This document shows, piece after piece, positions 16,818 through 25,304 of a stretch of 64,000 nucleotides of DNA. Location of the stretch: the NCBI RefSeq assembly GCF_013752535.1, contig NZ_CP058348.1, forward strand, positions 744,001-808,000. Direction: 5' to 3'. The translations under genes were made by a program, and so were the position numbers. How positions within the stretch are numbered: the stretch's first letter is position 1; every line of letters begins with the position of its first letter. The notes beneath the pieces are model-generated. The model saw only the letters and a list, made by a program, of their open reading frames with translations. It was not told the origin of the DNA and did no database searches. Source of the DNA: Bdellovibrio sp. KM01. GTDB lineage: Bacteria; Bdellovibrionota; Bdellovibrionia; Bdellovibrionales; Bdellovibrionaceae.

Positions 16818-17873
16818 ATGAACGATAACAATTCTACGATCCTGCCCTCTTCTCAGAATGCTAACCAAGTTATGTGGAATACAAACACAACTTCCAAAGT
16901 GATGGAAAACAAGACCATTGTCTACACTTCCGAAGTTATGGGCAACCTGATGAAAATGATTGATCGCGTAGCTCCATCAGGCGCAAACATCCTGGTTCTT
17001 GGTGAGTCAGGGACAGGTAAAGAGTTGATCGCTCGCTCTATCCACGATCGTTCAAGCCGCAAAAACAAACCGTTTGTTGCAATCAACTGCGGTGCTCTTC
17101 GTGAGACCTTGCTTGAGTCTGAACTATTCGGTCACGAAAAAGGTTCTTTCACTGGCGCTTACAACCGTAAAATCGGTTTGGCTGAAGCGGCTAACGGCGG
17201 GACATTGTTCCTGGACGAAATCGGTGAATTGGATCCAGCTATCCAAGCTAAGCTTTTGCGCTTCATTCAAGAAGGCGAAATGTTCCGCGTAGGTGGCAAA
17301 GACCCTATCAAAGTAGATATCCGTTTGATCTGTGCTACGAACCGTGAGTTGGACCAAGAAGTTGTTCGCGGTAACTTCCGTGAAGACTTGTTCTATCGTA
17401 TCAACACGATCGTAGTAAGTGCTCCACCACTTCGTCGTCGTAAGGAAGATATCCCTTCATTGGTAAATCACTTCCTTAACAACTCTCAACACGCATACTT
17501 GAACCGTGGTCGTACGGTTTCTGACGATGCGATGAAAATTTTGATGAAGTACGAGTGGCCAGGTAACATCCGTGAACTTCAAAACGTATGTGAGCGTCTT
17601 CAGATTTTGTCTGATGGTCACATGATCATGTTGAACGATCTTCCAGAGAACATCAGAAACCCTGAGACTCAAAAAGACGTGATCGAATACGATCCAAACA
17701 TGACTTTGCACGATCTTGAAAAACGTTACATCTTGAAGGCTCTTCAGCACTTCGGTGGTAACAAAACTCAAGCTGCTAATAACTTGGGTATCACGATCAA
17801 GACTCTTTATAACAAACTTCACGAGTACGGCGAGTTCGAAAAATTCGCAGTTCACACGAAGCCAGCTAAGTAG
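16818..17873 (+). CDS. Sigma-54-dependent activator lacking a receiver domain
   Basis: The 351-residue AAA+ enhancer-binding protein remodels sigma-54 RNA polymerase. Residues 1-35 are a short disordered N-terminus, with no receiver or PAS domain. The AAA+ part has Walker A GESGTGKE (62-69), the sigma-54 contact loop GSFTGA (109-114, Ser in place of the usual Ala) and Walker B TLFLDEIGE (Asp133, Glu134). The C-terminus has a Fis-type helix-turn-helix at about 314-339. GGTGGAG precedes the ATG. Control is probably by another protein or by its own level. It is monocistronic, followed by a terminator. Confidence 0.93.
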   Translation: MNDNNSTILPSSQNANQVMWNTNTTSKVMENKTIVYTSEVMGNLMKMIDRVAPSGANILVLGESGTGKELIARSIHDRSSRKNKPFVAINCGALRETLLESELFGHEKGSFTGAYNRKIGLAEAANGGTLFLDEIGELDPAIQAKLLRFIQEGEMFRVGGKDPIKVDIRLICATNRELDQEVVRGNFREDLFYRINTIVVSAPPLRRRKEDIPSLVNHFLNNSQHAYLNRGRTVSDDAMKILMKYEWPGNIRELQNVCERLQILSDGHMIMLNDLPENIRNPETQKDVIEYDPNMTLHDLEKRYILKALQHFGGNKTQAANNLGITIKTLYNKLHEYGEFEKFAVHTKPAK

Positions 17874-17931
17874 TCGACCTATGCTCCGGCACTGTCGGAG
17901 CGGCTCTTCGAAAATTGACTAACGTTCTAAG

Positions 17932-17976
17932 GCCCTGTGGGGGTTCCTCTCTCTTCCCCTCACAGGGCTTTTTTAT
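17932..17976 (+). terminator. Intrinsic terminator after the sigma-54 activator
   Basis: GCCCTGTG (17932-17939) and CACAGGGC (17961-17968) form the stem, extended by GGGG/CCCC, followed by a T run. A smaller CTCCG/CGGAG hairpin at 17884-17900 precedes it. Confidence 0.85.
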
Positions 17977-18151
17977 TTCCTGGAACCTCATGATTCAACT
18001 GCGCTTCTTGGAGCGGCGGGGATTGTCTCTGTTTAATACGTTTACACCTGAGCCTGTGTTTATTTCAATTTGAGGGTGGTCTGGATCGTGCTTTGTTAGT
18101 TGGTGTTGAAAAACTAACTTTTGCCCATCATTGGGCGTACGAGGCGGAATT

Positions 18152-18787
18152 ATGAAATCATTTAAAGTTTTTATCGCAACAGCAGTAGTCACTTTGAGTG
18201 CTTCAGTAGGCTTAGCGACTATGTCTCAAAGACCTGATCAAGTTAATGTGTGTGTTCAGTCTCTGATGAACTTCCGTTTAAATCAGGTGGATCAATCACA
18301 AGCGTATATTTCTTGTAACTCTGGAACACGTGAAGACGGTGCTGCTTTCGCAACTTGTATGGCGAACATGAACTATGTCGGTTTGCCAATGGGTATCGCT
18401 CAAGCGCAAAGTCCTAAATCAATCACCGCTACTGAGGTTTGTGCTAGCAGCAGATCTTCTCAACAAGAATCAGATTTCTTGAACTGCGTGTACGATGCGA
18501 AAAAATCGATGTCGGCTGAAGAATCAGCTCGTCGTTGTGCTTTGGTGGTGCCGGGTATCTATAAACAACAAAGCCAGTTAACTAATGGCGATATCTTCGT
18601 TCCAATGAGTGAAGAGGCGGCTCGCCAACAAGCGATCCAAGAACTTACGGCTCGCGAAAATGGCACTTACACTAGCGGTCGTCAGGAATACCGCCGTCAA
18701 GCGCCAGCTCCGGTTCACCAATACCAACCTTCTGCACAAACAGAAGATACTACTGGTTCAATGTCTGACCTTCCAGAAGTTGAATAG
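18152..18787 (+). CDS. Secreted Cys-rich hypothetical protein
   Basis: The family is not recognised. The 211-residue product begins with a signal peptide (MKSFKVFIATAVVTLSASVGLA). Six cysteines are spaced through the first 135 residues of the mature part, suggesting three disulfides. The C-terminal 60 residues are Gln/Arg/Pro-rich and look disordered (RRQAPAPVHQYQP). The open frame begins at 18131, but GAGG 7 bases ahead of 18152 fixes the start. A perfect GCCCA-tcat-TGGGC hairpin lies at 18123-18136 just upstream. A periplasmic or surface role is likely. Confidence 0.72.
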   Translation: MKSFKVFIATAVVTLSASVGLATMSQRPDQVNVCVQSLMNFRLNQVDQSQAYISCNSGTREDGAAFATCMANMNYVGLPMGIAQAQSPKSITATEVCASSRSSQQESDFLNCVYDAKKSMSAEESARRCALVVPGIYKQQSQLTNGDIFVPMSEEAARQQAIQELTARENGTYTSGRQEYRRQAPAPVHQYQPSAQTEDTTGSMSDLPEVE

Positions 18788-19936
18788 TTAGATTTTCGCG
18801 ACCGCCGCGATAATGTCGGCGGCATCGTGATAAAGCCCAAAACCAAATCTTAAACGTGAGCCCCGGGAGTCCGTATAAAGACCCCGGGTTTTCATTTTTT
18901 TAACCAGCTCGGAAGTCGCTTCTGTCGACGGTAGGTCGAAAGTTAAAAAGTGACCATGGTTTTTTAATTCAGAAACCAGCAAGCTTCCGCGATTCACCAA
19001 AGGATGTTTTACCTTTTCCAGTTCTTCTAAAAATAACTGCTGATTTTGTTGAACGATCTGATGAATCTTTGTAACCGTCAGGCCTTCGTCTTTGAATTTC
19101 TCAAGTGTGGCGATCAAGCGGTACATGGCCGTAAAGTCCATAGTGCTTCCCGCATATTGAAGGGCATCCACCGGATAACCAACCTCATCGCCAATGGCTG
19201 AAAGTTTTGAAAGCTCCGCAAACCAGCCGGTGTACATTGGGCGGTGACGAGTCGCCGGCGGAACATACAAGAAGCAACACCCTTCGCCACCCTGAGCATA
19301 TTTATAAGATCCACCCAGATAGAAAACTTTGTCCTGAATCGGTTTTATATTTAACGGGACCGCCATAAAGGAATGGTAGCCATCAATTATGAACGGGCAG
19401 TCAGACGGAGCATCTTTCGCCAGGCGCTCCACATCACAAACCAATCCTGAATTAAAGAACACATGACTTAAAAAAATCAAGTTCCAGTCAGCAGCTTCCA
19501 TAGCCTGCTCAAAGCGCTCGTGAAAAGTATCAAAGGGTTGTGTCGGTACTTTTACCACTTCAAATTGGGGCAACTCGGATAGGCGGTTGATTTGACGATC
19601 AAAAGAATAAAACTCCGAATCTGTCGTTAGCACGCGAATTTTATTTCCCCAATCCAAGGAACTCAACAGGCGAAAAACAAACTCATGAGTGTTCGGGGCA
19701 AAGACGATTTGTTCAGGGTGGGAAAGATTCAGAACTTCCGAAATCAGTTTTTGCGCTTGAGGCACCTTCACTGAAAAGATGTGCTCCCATTTTCCATCGA
19801 CATATTTGGTCGTATCGTCCCAGTATTGCAGTTGGGCTTCGCGGGTGACATCCGGCCAGTAGTGATGACTATGGCAGGCAAAGTGAAGTTGGGCAGGGTT
19901 CGCTTTCAGGAATCTTTGATACAGATGTTTGTACAT
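18788..19936 (-). CDS. Class V aminotransferase / kynureninase-like PLP enzyme
   Basis: The 382-residue fold-type I PLP enzyme belongs to the aminotransferase class V group. The PLP-binding segment has FIIDGYHSFMAVP, with the Asp that contacts the pyridine nitrogen, and the Schiff-base Lys in LGGSYKYAQGGEG. The C-terminal RGSRLRFGFGLY fits the substrate-carboxylate arginine. N-terminal FACHSHHYWPDV is kynureninase-like. The substrate is undetermined. It is convergent with the secreted protein at 18152 (stop-to-stop with no gap) and is followed upstream by the terminator of the histone-like gene. Confidence 0.85.
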   Translation of the reverse strand: MYKHLYQRFLKANPAQLHFACHSHHYWPDVTREAQLQYWDDTTKYVDGKWEHIFSVKVPQAQKLISEVLNLSHPEQIVFAPNTHEFVFRLLSSLDWGNKIRVLTTDSEFYSFDRQINRLSELPQFEVVKVPTQPFDTFHERFEQAMEAADWNLIFLSHVFFNSGLVCDVERLAKDAPSDCPFIIDGYHSFMAVPLNIKPIQDKVFYLGGSYKYAQGGEGCCFLYVPPATRHRPMYTGWFAELSKLSAIGDEVGYPVDALQYAGSTMDFTAMYRLIATLEKFKDEGLTVTKIHQIVQQNQQLFLEELEKVKHPLVNRGSLLVSELKNHGHFLTFDLPSTEATSELVKKMKTRGLYTDSRGSRLRFGFGLYHDAADIIAAVAKI

Positions 19937-19950
19937 CAGGCGATGATAAT

Positions 19951-19979
19951 AAAAAAGGGAGTCGTTGACTCCCTTTTTT
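19951..19979. terminator. Strong bidirectional terminator after the histone-like gene
   Basis: A perfect 13-bp stem is formed by AAAAAAGGGAGTC and GACTCCCTTTTTT with a GTT loop. On the minus strand it ends the histone-like transcript. Confidence 0.93.
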
Positions 19980-20003
19980 TAATCGCACTATGCAATTTTA
20001 AGA

Positions 20004-20573
20004 TTAGAAGTAACCTTCGTCGTCGCCTTCTTCATCTTCTTCGTCTTCGTCGTCGTCATCATTAGACTTTTCTTGCATGTCGTCTTCAGATTCTTCGTCT
20101 TCCATGTCTTCGAAAGAGTCGTCAGAAGCTTCAGCTTCTTCTTCGTCGTTCCATTCGTCATCAGAAGATACAGATTCTTCTTCGATATCAACGATTGCAT
20201 CCATTTCAGTTTCGTCGTCGAAATCAGAAGCGATTTCCACTGGCGCTACTGCTGCTTTTACTTCTTTTTCAGCTTTAGGTGCTTTTGGAGCCTTAGGCGC
20301 AGCGGCTTTTTTTGGAGCTGCTTTTTTCGCTGCAGGTTTTTTAGCGGCTTTTTTAGGAGCGGCTTTCTTTGCAGCAGCTTTTTTAGGAGCAGCCTTTTTA
20401 GGAGCAGCCTTTTTAGCTGGCTTAGCGGCTTTCTTAGTTACTTTTTTAGCGGCTTTTTTAGGAGCTGCTTTTTTCGCAGGTTTTGCAGCTTTTTTAACTG
20501 CTTTTTTTGCTGGCTTTGCAGCCTTTTTAGTTACTTTTTTTGCAGGTTTTGCTTTTGCTTTTTTCTTTGCCAT
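20004..20573 (-). CDS. Histone H1-like Lys/Ala/Pro-rich protein with acidic tail
   Basis: This 189-residue bipartite protein has a first 100 residues of PAKK, APKKA and AAKPAKK repeats, like bacterial H1-like DNA-binding proteins (Hc1/AlgP type). Residues after about 115 are strongly acidic and end in a run of Asp and Glu. No folded domain is evident. Such tails could self-regulate DNA binding or bind other basic proteins (inference). GAGGGAG lies 7 bases ahead of the ATG at 20573; the longer frame to 20621 has no support. The reverse strand shows long open frames only because of the repeat codons. Confidence 0.85.
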   Translation of the reverse strand: MAKKKAKAKPAKKVTKKAAKPAKKAVKKAAKPAKKAAPKKAAKKVTKKAAKPAKKAAPKKAAPKKAAAKKAAPKKAAKKPAAKKAAPKKAAAPKAPKAPKAEKEVKAAVAPVEIASDFDDETEMDAIVDIEEESVSSDDEWNDEEEAEASDDSFEDMEDEESEDDMQEKSNDDDDEDEEDEEGDDEGYF

Positions 20574-20901
20574 GGCGTTGCTCCCTCGAGGTAGTCGTAT
20601 GTAAAAATCCAATGCCCTCATAGACTAACGAGGTTTGGCAGGTGAGGCAATTCAAAATAGAATTTCAACATTTAGTCTGGTTCAGAGGGGAAACGCCTTT
20701 CATTACCGAAATAAAAGGGCGAACAAAAGTTTTTACTCAAGGGACTCACTTCATTGAAGTCAAGAGCGATTGAGCCGGGTGAGAGCAAGATGCTAAGGGT
20801 GTCTAAGTATTTGATTTTAATGCGCAAAATAAAAAACCCGGCAAGTTTCCTTACCGGGTTCAAGTTCTTTAAGTAACTTCGTTCAGTCCGTTGAGCCGAA
20901 A
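20574..20901. other. Spacer between histone-like gene and flagellin
   Basis: This 328-bp stretch holds the flagellin terminator at 20831-20860 and the upstream region of the histone-like gene on the minus strand. Apart from a CCTC/GAGG repeat near 20617-20634, I see no further structure and no convincing promoter. Confidence 0.6.
20831..20860 (-). terminator. Intrinsic terminator of the flagellin gene
   Basis: AACCCGG and CCGGGTT arms (with CAAG/CTTA inside, one mismatch) form the stem on the minus strand, ending in a T run. It lies 42 bases past the flagellin stop. Confidence 0.87.
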
Positions 20902-21735
20902 TTAACCGATTAGTTTCAAAGCCAATTGGTTAGTTTGGTTCGCTTGAGCCAAAGTTGAAGTACCAGCTTGCAACAAGATGTTGTTACGAGTCATCTCTGA
21001 AGAAGCTTGAGCAACGTCTGTGTCACGGATACGTGAGTTAGCTGCAGACATGTTCTCAACTGTTACACCCAAGTTGTCTACTGTTGAAGTCAAACGATTT
21101 TGAAGGGCACCCAAGTTAGCGCGTGTACCATTCACTGAAGTTTGAGCGTCATCAAGTTTGTTCAAAGACTCTTGAGCACCTTCTTTAGAAGAGAAGTCGA
21201 TACCAGCAAGACCCAAAGAATCCAAAGTAGCTACGTTTTCTTGCGCTTTGAAGGAGATACGATCTTCTTCTGCGTTGTTATGGATACCTACTTGGAAATC
21301 GAAGCTTGGTGAAGAACCATCCAACAATTTCGTAGTACCCCAAGTTGTAACGTTAGCGATACGTTGCATTTCGTCTTTAAGCTGAACAACCTCTTTATTC
21401 AACATGCCACGCTCTTTGTCACCGATAGTGTCAGAAGAAGCCTGGATACCTAGCTCACGTAGACGTACGATGATGTTACCGATTTCATTCAAGCCACCCT
21501 CAGCAGTTTGAACCATAGAGATACCATCGTTCGCATTGCGTTGTGCTTGATTAGCAGAGCGGATCTGAGCTTTGAAGCTTTCAGAAATCGCCAAACCTGC
21601 AGCATCGTCAGCAGCTTTATTGATACGTGAACCAGAAGCCAATTTCGCCATTGAATCGTTGATAGTTCTTTGTGAACCAACCAAGTTTCTTTGAGCGTTA
21701 ATAGCAGCCATGTTTGTTGTTACTCTCATTCCCAT
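20902..21735 (-). CDS. fliC: Flagellin
   Basis: The 277-residue flagellin is the filament subunit exported by the flagellar type III system. The N-terminus MGMRVTTNMAAINAQRNLVG and the C-terminal region (MTRNNILLQAGTSTLAQANQTNQLALKLIG) show the conserved D0/D1 heptads; the central variable part is short. The open frame runs on to 21834, but GGAGG eight bases ahead of 21735 fixes the start. Bdellovibrio genomes carry several flagellins; this is one of them, not assignable to a numbered copy. A long leader with a hairpin and a candidate sigma-28 promoter lie upstream. Confidence 0.95.
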   Translation of the reverse strand: MGMRVTTNMAAINAQRNLVGSQRTINDSMAKLASGSRINKAADDAAGLAISESFKAQIRSANQAQRNANDGISMVQTAEGGLNEIGNIIVRLRELGIQASSDTIGDKERGMLNKEVVQLKDEMQRIANVTTWGTTKLLDGSSPSFDFQVGIHNNAEEDRISFKAQENVATLDSLGLAGIDFSSKEGAQESLNKLDDAQTSVNGTRANLGALQNRLTSTVDNLGVTVENMSAANSRIRDTDVAQASSEMTRNNILLQAGTSTLAQANQTNQLALKLIG

Positions 21736-21855
21736 TTTAAATTCCTCCGTTAATATTTGTTTTTCATATTCATAACCTTCCTTGATTGTTGTTTTGGGAT
21801 TGCAGAACCTACTCTGCTTTCCCGGCACTGACATCCGAGTCTGTGCTTTAGCCTT

Positions 21856-21945
21856 TTAGCCTTTGGGACCATGCTGTGCTTTATGTTCATTCAGGTTTCT
21901 CAACCTCTTGTTCCAGCGCACAGCTTTGAACAATCTGTTGTTCAT
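21856..21945 (-). CDS. Possible 29-residue basic leader peptide upstream of flagellin
   Basis: An ATG frame on the flagellin strand encodes 29 residues starting MNNRLFKAVRWNKRLRNLNE, rich in Arg and Lys. AAGGA lies about 11 bases upstream. It is far too short for a coding call by statistics, but its position within the flagellin leader makes it a possible regulatory peptide. It may equally be chance. Confidence 0.2.
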   Translation of the reverse strand: MNNRLFKAVRWNKRLRNLNEHKAQHGPKG

Positions 21946-21983
21946 TATTATTTCATCCTTGAAGGCCCTCCTTTCGGTATTAG

Positions 21984-22006
21984 CAAGAGAGTGACCTTCT
22001 CTCTTG
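21984..22006 (-). promoter_or_regulatory. Hairpin in the flagellin leader
   Basis: CAAGAGAG and CTCTCTTG form a perfect 8-bp stem with a 7-base loop. It lies about 20-40 bases after the predicted flagellin transcript start; no T-run follows, so it is not a simple terminator. Confidence 0.5.
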
Positions 22007-22037
22007 ACTCCTTCTGAGTGAATCTTTGATGTGATTA

Positions 22038-22064
22038 AGATCGGGATTTGTAGGGTTGTCTTGA
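22038..22064 (-). promoter_or_regulatory. Candidate sigma-28 (FliA) promoter for flagellin
   Basis: On the minus strand TCAAGACA, 11 bases, then CCCGATCT matches the spacing of the sigma-28 consensus TAAAGTTT-N11-GCCGATAA but only about half of its bases. It is upstream of flagellin, where such a site is expected. Confidence 0.35.
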
Positions 22065-22312
22065 CAGGACGAGAGGCGGGTTTTGTCTTTTTTAAACAAT
22101 ACTAGTCGAAGGCCGGATCCTGGATTCCCGACGTAGGATTGTCCTGAATCACTAAGATACAATACTTTCAGAGGGAAAACGGGCGTTTTCCTCGACTAAG
22201 ATAATGTCAAAGTTTCCATTGCGACGATGGTTGGAAGTGGCTGTGATAATAAACATCGCCGAGTGTTAACAATCCTACTGTCACGTGAACGAAAACATCC
22301 AACAATTTATAA

Positions 22313-24985
22313 ATGCAAATTGAAAAAAGTCGCGAGCCCTATCGAAGTTCAATCGTGGAAATTGCTAAAACGGAGCCCTCACCCGAACAAGGACTGTCGT
22401 CATCAGAGGCAAGTTTGCGACTGCAGAAGTATGGACTCAATGTGTTTCCGACAAAGAAACCCAAGCCTCTTTGGCAGATATTCTTAGGACAGTTTTTGAG
22501 TCCTCTTATTTACATTCTTCTGGTAGCGGGAATCATTGCCATTCTTATTGGTGATGCCAGAGATGCTATTTTTATCGCCGTTATTTTACTAATAAACTCA
22601 ATTATTGGGACGACTCAGGAGAAGAGTGCACAGAACAGTGCTTTAGCCTTACGTCGCATGGCTGAAACTAAATCATTGGTATTAAGAGATGGGGAGAAGC
22701 GAGAAATTCCGTCACTGGAAATTGTGGTTGGAGACGTTGTGCTATTGGAATCTGGAAATAAGGTGCCTGCAGATTTGCGACTTCTGGCGACTCACGCCTT
22801 GGAAGTCGATGAGTCCTTGCTTACGGGAGAGTCTCTGACGGTTTTTAAATATGCGGAATCAATTTCTGAGGAACATGCTTCCTTAGGTGATCGAAAAAAT
22901 ATGGCTTTTACGGGCTCTTTGGTAGTTCGAGGTCGGGGGAAGGGCTTGGTGACGGCTGTCAGTATTCAGACGGAGTTGGGAAAAATTGCCAATTCCCTGA
23001 ATATAGAAGAGTCCGCGGGAACACCGCTTTTGATTCGTATGGAAAAACTCACTCAGAATATCGCTATTTCATTGCTGGTGGTGACGGCTGTCATGGCGGG
23101 GCTTCTTTTTTGGAGGGGACACAATTACTATGATGTATTGGTATTCAGTGTAGCATTGGCTGTTTCAGCGATTCCCGAAGGTCTTCCCGTCGCTTTGACA
23201 GTGGCTTTAGCTGTCGCCAGTCGTCGCATGGCCAAGAAAAATGTAATCGTCAGAAAACTTCCTGCGGTTGAAGCGCTGGGCTCGTGTAACTATATTGCGA
23301 CCGACAAAACTGGAACTCTGACGGTGAATCAGCTGACAGTACAAAAGATTGTAACGCCCGACGGGAAAGAGCACGTCATTGAGGGGAGCGGTCTAGATCC
23401 CGGCAACGTACACGTCGTTGACAGCCAGTTGGCCTCGCTCATTCGGTGCGGAGTTTTGTGCAATGAGGCTCAGCTTTTTCAACAGGAAGGCGTTTGGATG
23501 GGCCACGGAGATTCTGTCGATCTGGCCTTCTTAGTTCTGGGGCGAAAGGGGCAGATCAGTGCGGTCTCTGATGATTTACTGATCGATGATATTCCGTTCG
23601 AGCCAGAGCACCAATACGCGGCGACGTTGCATGCCGGAGTCGAACAAAATCCGCTAATATCTGCGAAGGGTGCCGTTGAAAAATTGCTTCCGATGTGTGA
23701 TCGAATGTACGTGAACGGCCATAAACACCATCTTTCTTCCGAGCAGATTTTAAAGCAGGCTGATCGGATGGCCGAGGCGGGATATCGAGTTTTAGCCTTG
23801 GCAGGAAAGTCTGTCTCCGGGGCGGTAAAAGAAATTCAAAAGCCGCTCACAGGACTGACTTTTTATGGGCTTGTCGGAATGATCGATCCCTTGCGCCCAG
23901 ACGCTGCTCAGGCGGTTCGTCACTGTCAACGTGTGGGTATTCGTGTTGCTATGGTGACAGGAGATCATCCCAAGACCTCACTTGCGATTGCTAGACAGTT
24001 GGACCTAGCTCACTCGATCGACGATGTGGTAACGGGCCCTGCATTGAAAAAATGCAAAGGCGGAGTTGAACTCATTAAGTTGATTTCCTTGGCGAAAGTG
24101 TTTGCGCGTGTTGAACCACAACAGAAGTTACAGATCGTTCAAAGTTTAATTGCGCAAGGCTATTTTGTTGCCGTCACCGGTGATGGTGCTAACGATGCGC
24201 CAGCGTTGAAAGCGGCGAATGTGGGGGTGGCGATGGGTCTTAGCGGAACCGATGTTGCCAAGGAAGCAGCCGACCTGATTGTGACCGATGACAAGTTTTC
24301 ATCCATAGTCGCAGGAGTCGAGCAGGGACGCATTGTTTATAATAATCTTCGCAAGGTCGTTTATCTTTTAATTTCCACAGCTGCCGCCGAAATGCTGATC
24401 TTTGTGTTAAGTATTATATTCGATACCCCAATGCCCCTGACAGCAGCGCAAATTTTGTGGCTAAATCTTGTAACTAATGGAATTCAAGACATTGGATTGT
24501 CCTTTGAGCCCGGTGAGGGGGATGAGCTGGACCATCGTCCACGCAGGCCCAATGAGCCGATATTTGATCGCTTGATGTTAGAACGAGTGATTTTATCGGC
24601 CGTCGTCATTGGGGGGATGGGTTATTGGTATTTCCACCAGCTTTTGCAGAGTGGAATTGGCATCGACATGGCTCGCAATGATCTATTGCTCTTCTTAGTG
24701 TTGTTCGAAAATTTGATGCTGGGAAATTGCCGTTCAGAAGAAAAATCGATTTTTAAACTCAACCCTCTTCGTAATCCATTTTTATTGGGCGGAGCGGTTC
24801 TCGCGCAAGGCATTCATATTGCTGCGATGTACACTCCAGGTTTAAGTGACCTGCTTGGGGTGGGAGCGGTTCCAGTTCAGGAATGGGTTCGAATGCTGAT
24901 GATGGCTATATCTGTTTTGGCGGTCATTGAGATTCATAAGCTCATAAAAATTCGGGGCCTGAAGGCTCGACTGGCCACCGGCTAA
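22313..24985 (+). CDS. P-type cation-transporting ATPase (P2A, Ca2+/Na+ type)
   Basis: The 890-residue P-type ATPase has the phosphorylation loop DKTGTLT (Asp331), the actuator TGES at about 168, the IPEGLPVALT transmembrane-4 site and the TGDGAND hinge near 623. IPEGLP with PLTAAQILWLNLVTNG fits the P2 (calcium-like) class. The N-terminal cation-ATPase domain is present. Codon and base use look less biased than in neighbouring translation genes, and there is no visible ribosome-binding site. It overlaps the convergent small gene at 24982 by four bases. The ion transported is uncertain. Confidence 0.92.
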   Translation: MQIEKSREPYRSSIVEIAKTEPSPEQGLSSSEASLRLQKYGLNVFPTKKPKPLWQIFLGQFLSPLIYILLVAGIIAILIGDARDAIFIAVILLINSIIGTTQEKSAQNSALALRRMAETKSLVLRDGEKREIPSLEIVVGDVVLLESGNKVPADLRLLATHALEVDESLLTGESLTVFKYAESISEEHASLGDRKNMAFTGSLVVRGRGKGLVTAVSIQTELGKIANSLNIEESAGTPLLIRMEKLTQNIAISLLVVTAVMAGLLFWRGHNYYDVLVFSVALAVSAIPEGLPVALTVALAVASRRMAKKNVIVRKLPAVEALGSCNYIATDKTGTLTVNQLTVQKIVTPDGKEHVIEGSGLDPGNVHVVDSQLASLIRCGVLCNEAQLFQQEGVWMGHGDSVDLAFLVLGRKGQISAVSDDLLIDDIPFEPEHQYAATLHAGVEQNPLISAKGAVEKLLPMCDRMYVNGHKHHLSSEQILKQADRMAEAGYRVLALAGKSVSGAVKEIQKPLTGLTFYGLVGMIDPLRPDAAQAVRHCQRVGIRVAMVTGDHPKTSLAIARQLDLAHSIDDVVTGPALKKCKGGVELIKLISLAKVFARVEPQQKLQIVQSLIAQGYFVAVTGDGANDAPALKAANVGVAMGLSGTDVAKEAADLIVTDDKFSSIVAGVEQGRIVYNNLRKVVYLLISTAAAEMLIFVLSIIFDTPMPLTAAQILWLNLVTNGIQDIGLSFEPGEGDELDHRPRRPNEPIFDRLMLERVILSAVVIGGMGYWYFHQLLQSGIGIDMARNDLLLFLVLFENLMLGNCRSEEKSIFKLNPLRNPFLLGGAVLAQGIHIAAMYTPGLSDLLGVGAVPVQEWVRMLMMAISVLAVIEIHKLIKIRGLKARLATG

Positions 24986-25239
24986 ACGATTTCGATAAAA
25001 CGGCAGAAAGCCATGTTTCCTGCCAATTCATACTGGTGATTTTGAACGGCTTTAAGGTGATGGCGGGTGTCGTACCCAATGGTACAAGTTTTTTCGCCAT
25101 CAAAATGGGTGCAGTCTTCGCATGAAAAGCGAGTGTCATACTTCATAAAGTCGCTAGGATTGACTCTGTCCTTATGCATCGAGGGACGGATGCGGGGCTG
25201 AGATTTTCCCTTTCCTTTAGGATTAACAATACCAGGCAT
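24982..25239 (-). CDS. Small four-cysteine protein
   Basis: The family is not recognised. The 85-residue protein has Cys40, Cys43 (CEDC), Cys52 and Cys79, a pattern that could bind zinc or an iron-sulfur cluster. The first 30 residues are basic (NPKGKGKSQPRIRP). AAGGA lies 9 bases ahead of the ATG at 25239. It is divergent from clpB with a spacer of 65 bp. Stress or redox linkage is only suggested by its neighbour. Confidence 0.7.
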   Translation of the reverse strand: MPGIVNPKGKGKSQPRIRPSMHKDRVNPSDFMKYDTRFSCEDCTHFDGEKTCTIGYDTRHHLKAVQNHQYELAGNMAFCRFIEIV

Positions 25240-25304
25240 TTTATCGATTCCTTAGAGTTGACAATGGCGAAATAGACCTCATCCTTTAAGCAGATGGAGG
25301 TGAT

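Larger units (their letters stand above)
21736..22312. other. Long flagellin leader and P-type ATPase upstream region
   Basis: No firm gene lies in this 577-bp stretch. For the flagellin it contains a candidate sigma-28 site at 22038-22064, an 8-bp-stem hairpin at 21984-22006 and a 29-codon frame at 21856-21945. For the P-type ATPase on the plus strand, no promoter or ribosome-binding site stands out. The flagellin leader is therefore about 290 nt. Confidence 0.55.

Noticed and set aside
20073-20604. Two long plus-strand open frames of 173-175 residues opposite the histone-like gene
   Set aside because: They are the mirror of a Lys/Ala-rich repeat (Phe/Ala/Ser-rich translation) with no ribosome site; the minus-strand gene with good signals explains the region.
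20672-20863. 63-residue minus-strand frame downstream of flagellin
   Set aside because: It contains the flagellin terminator and has no ribosome site or family resemblance.
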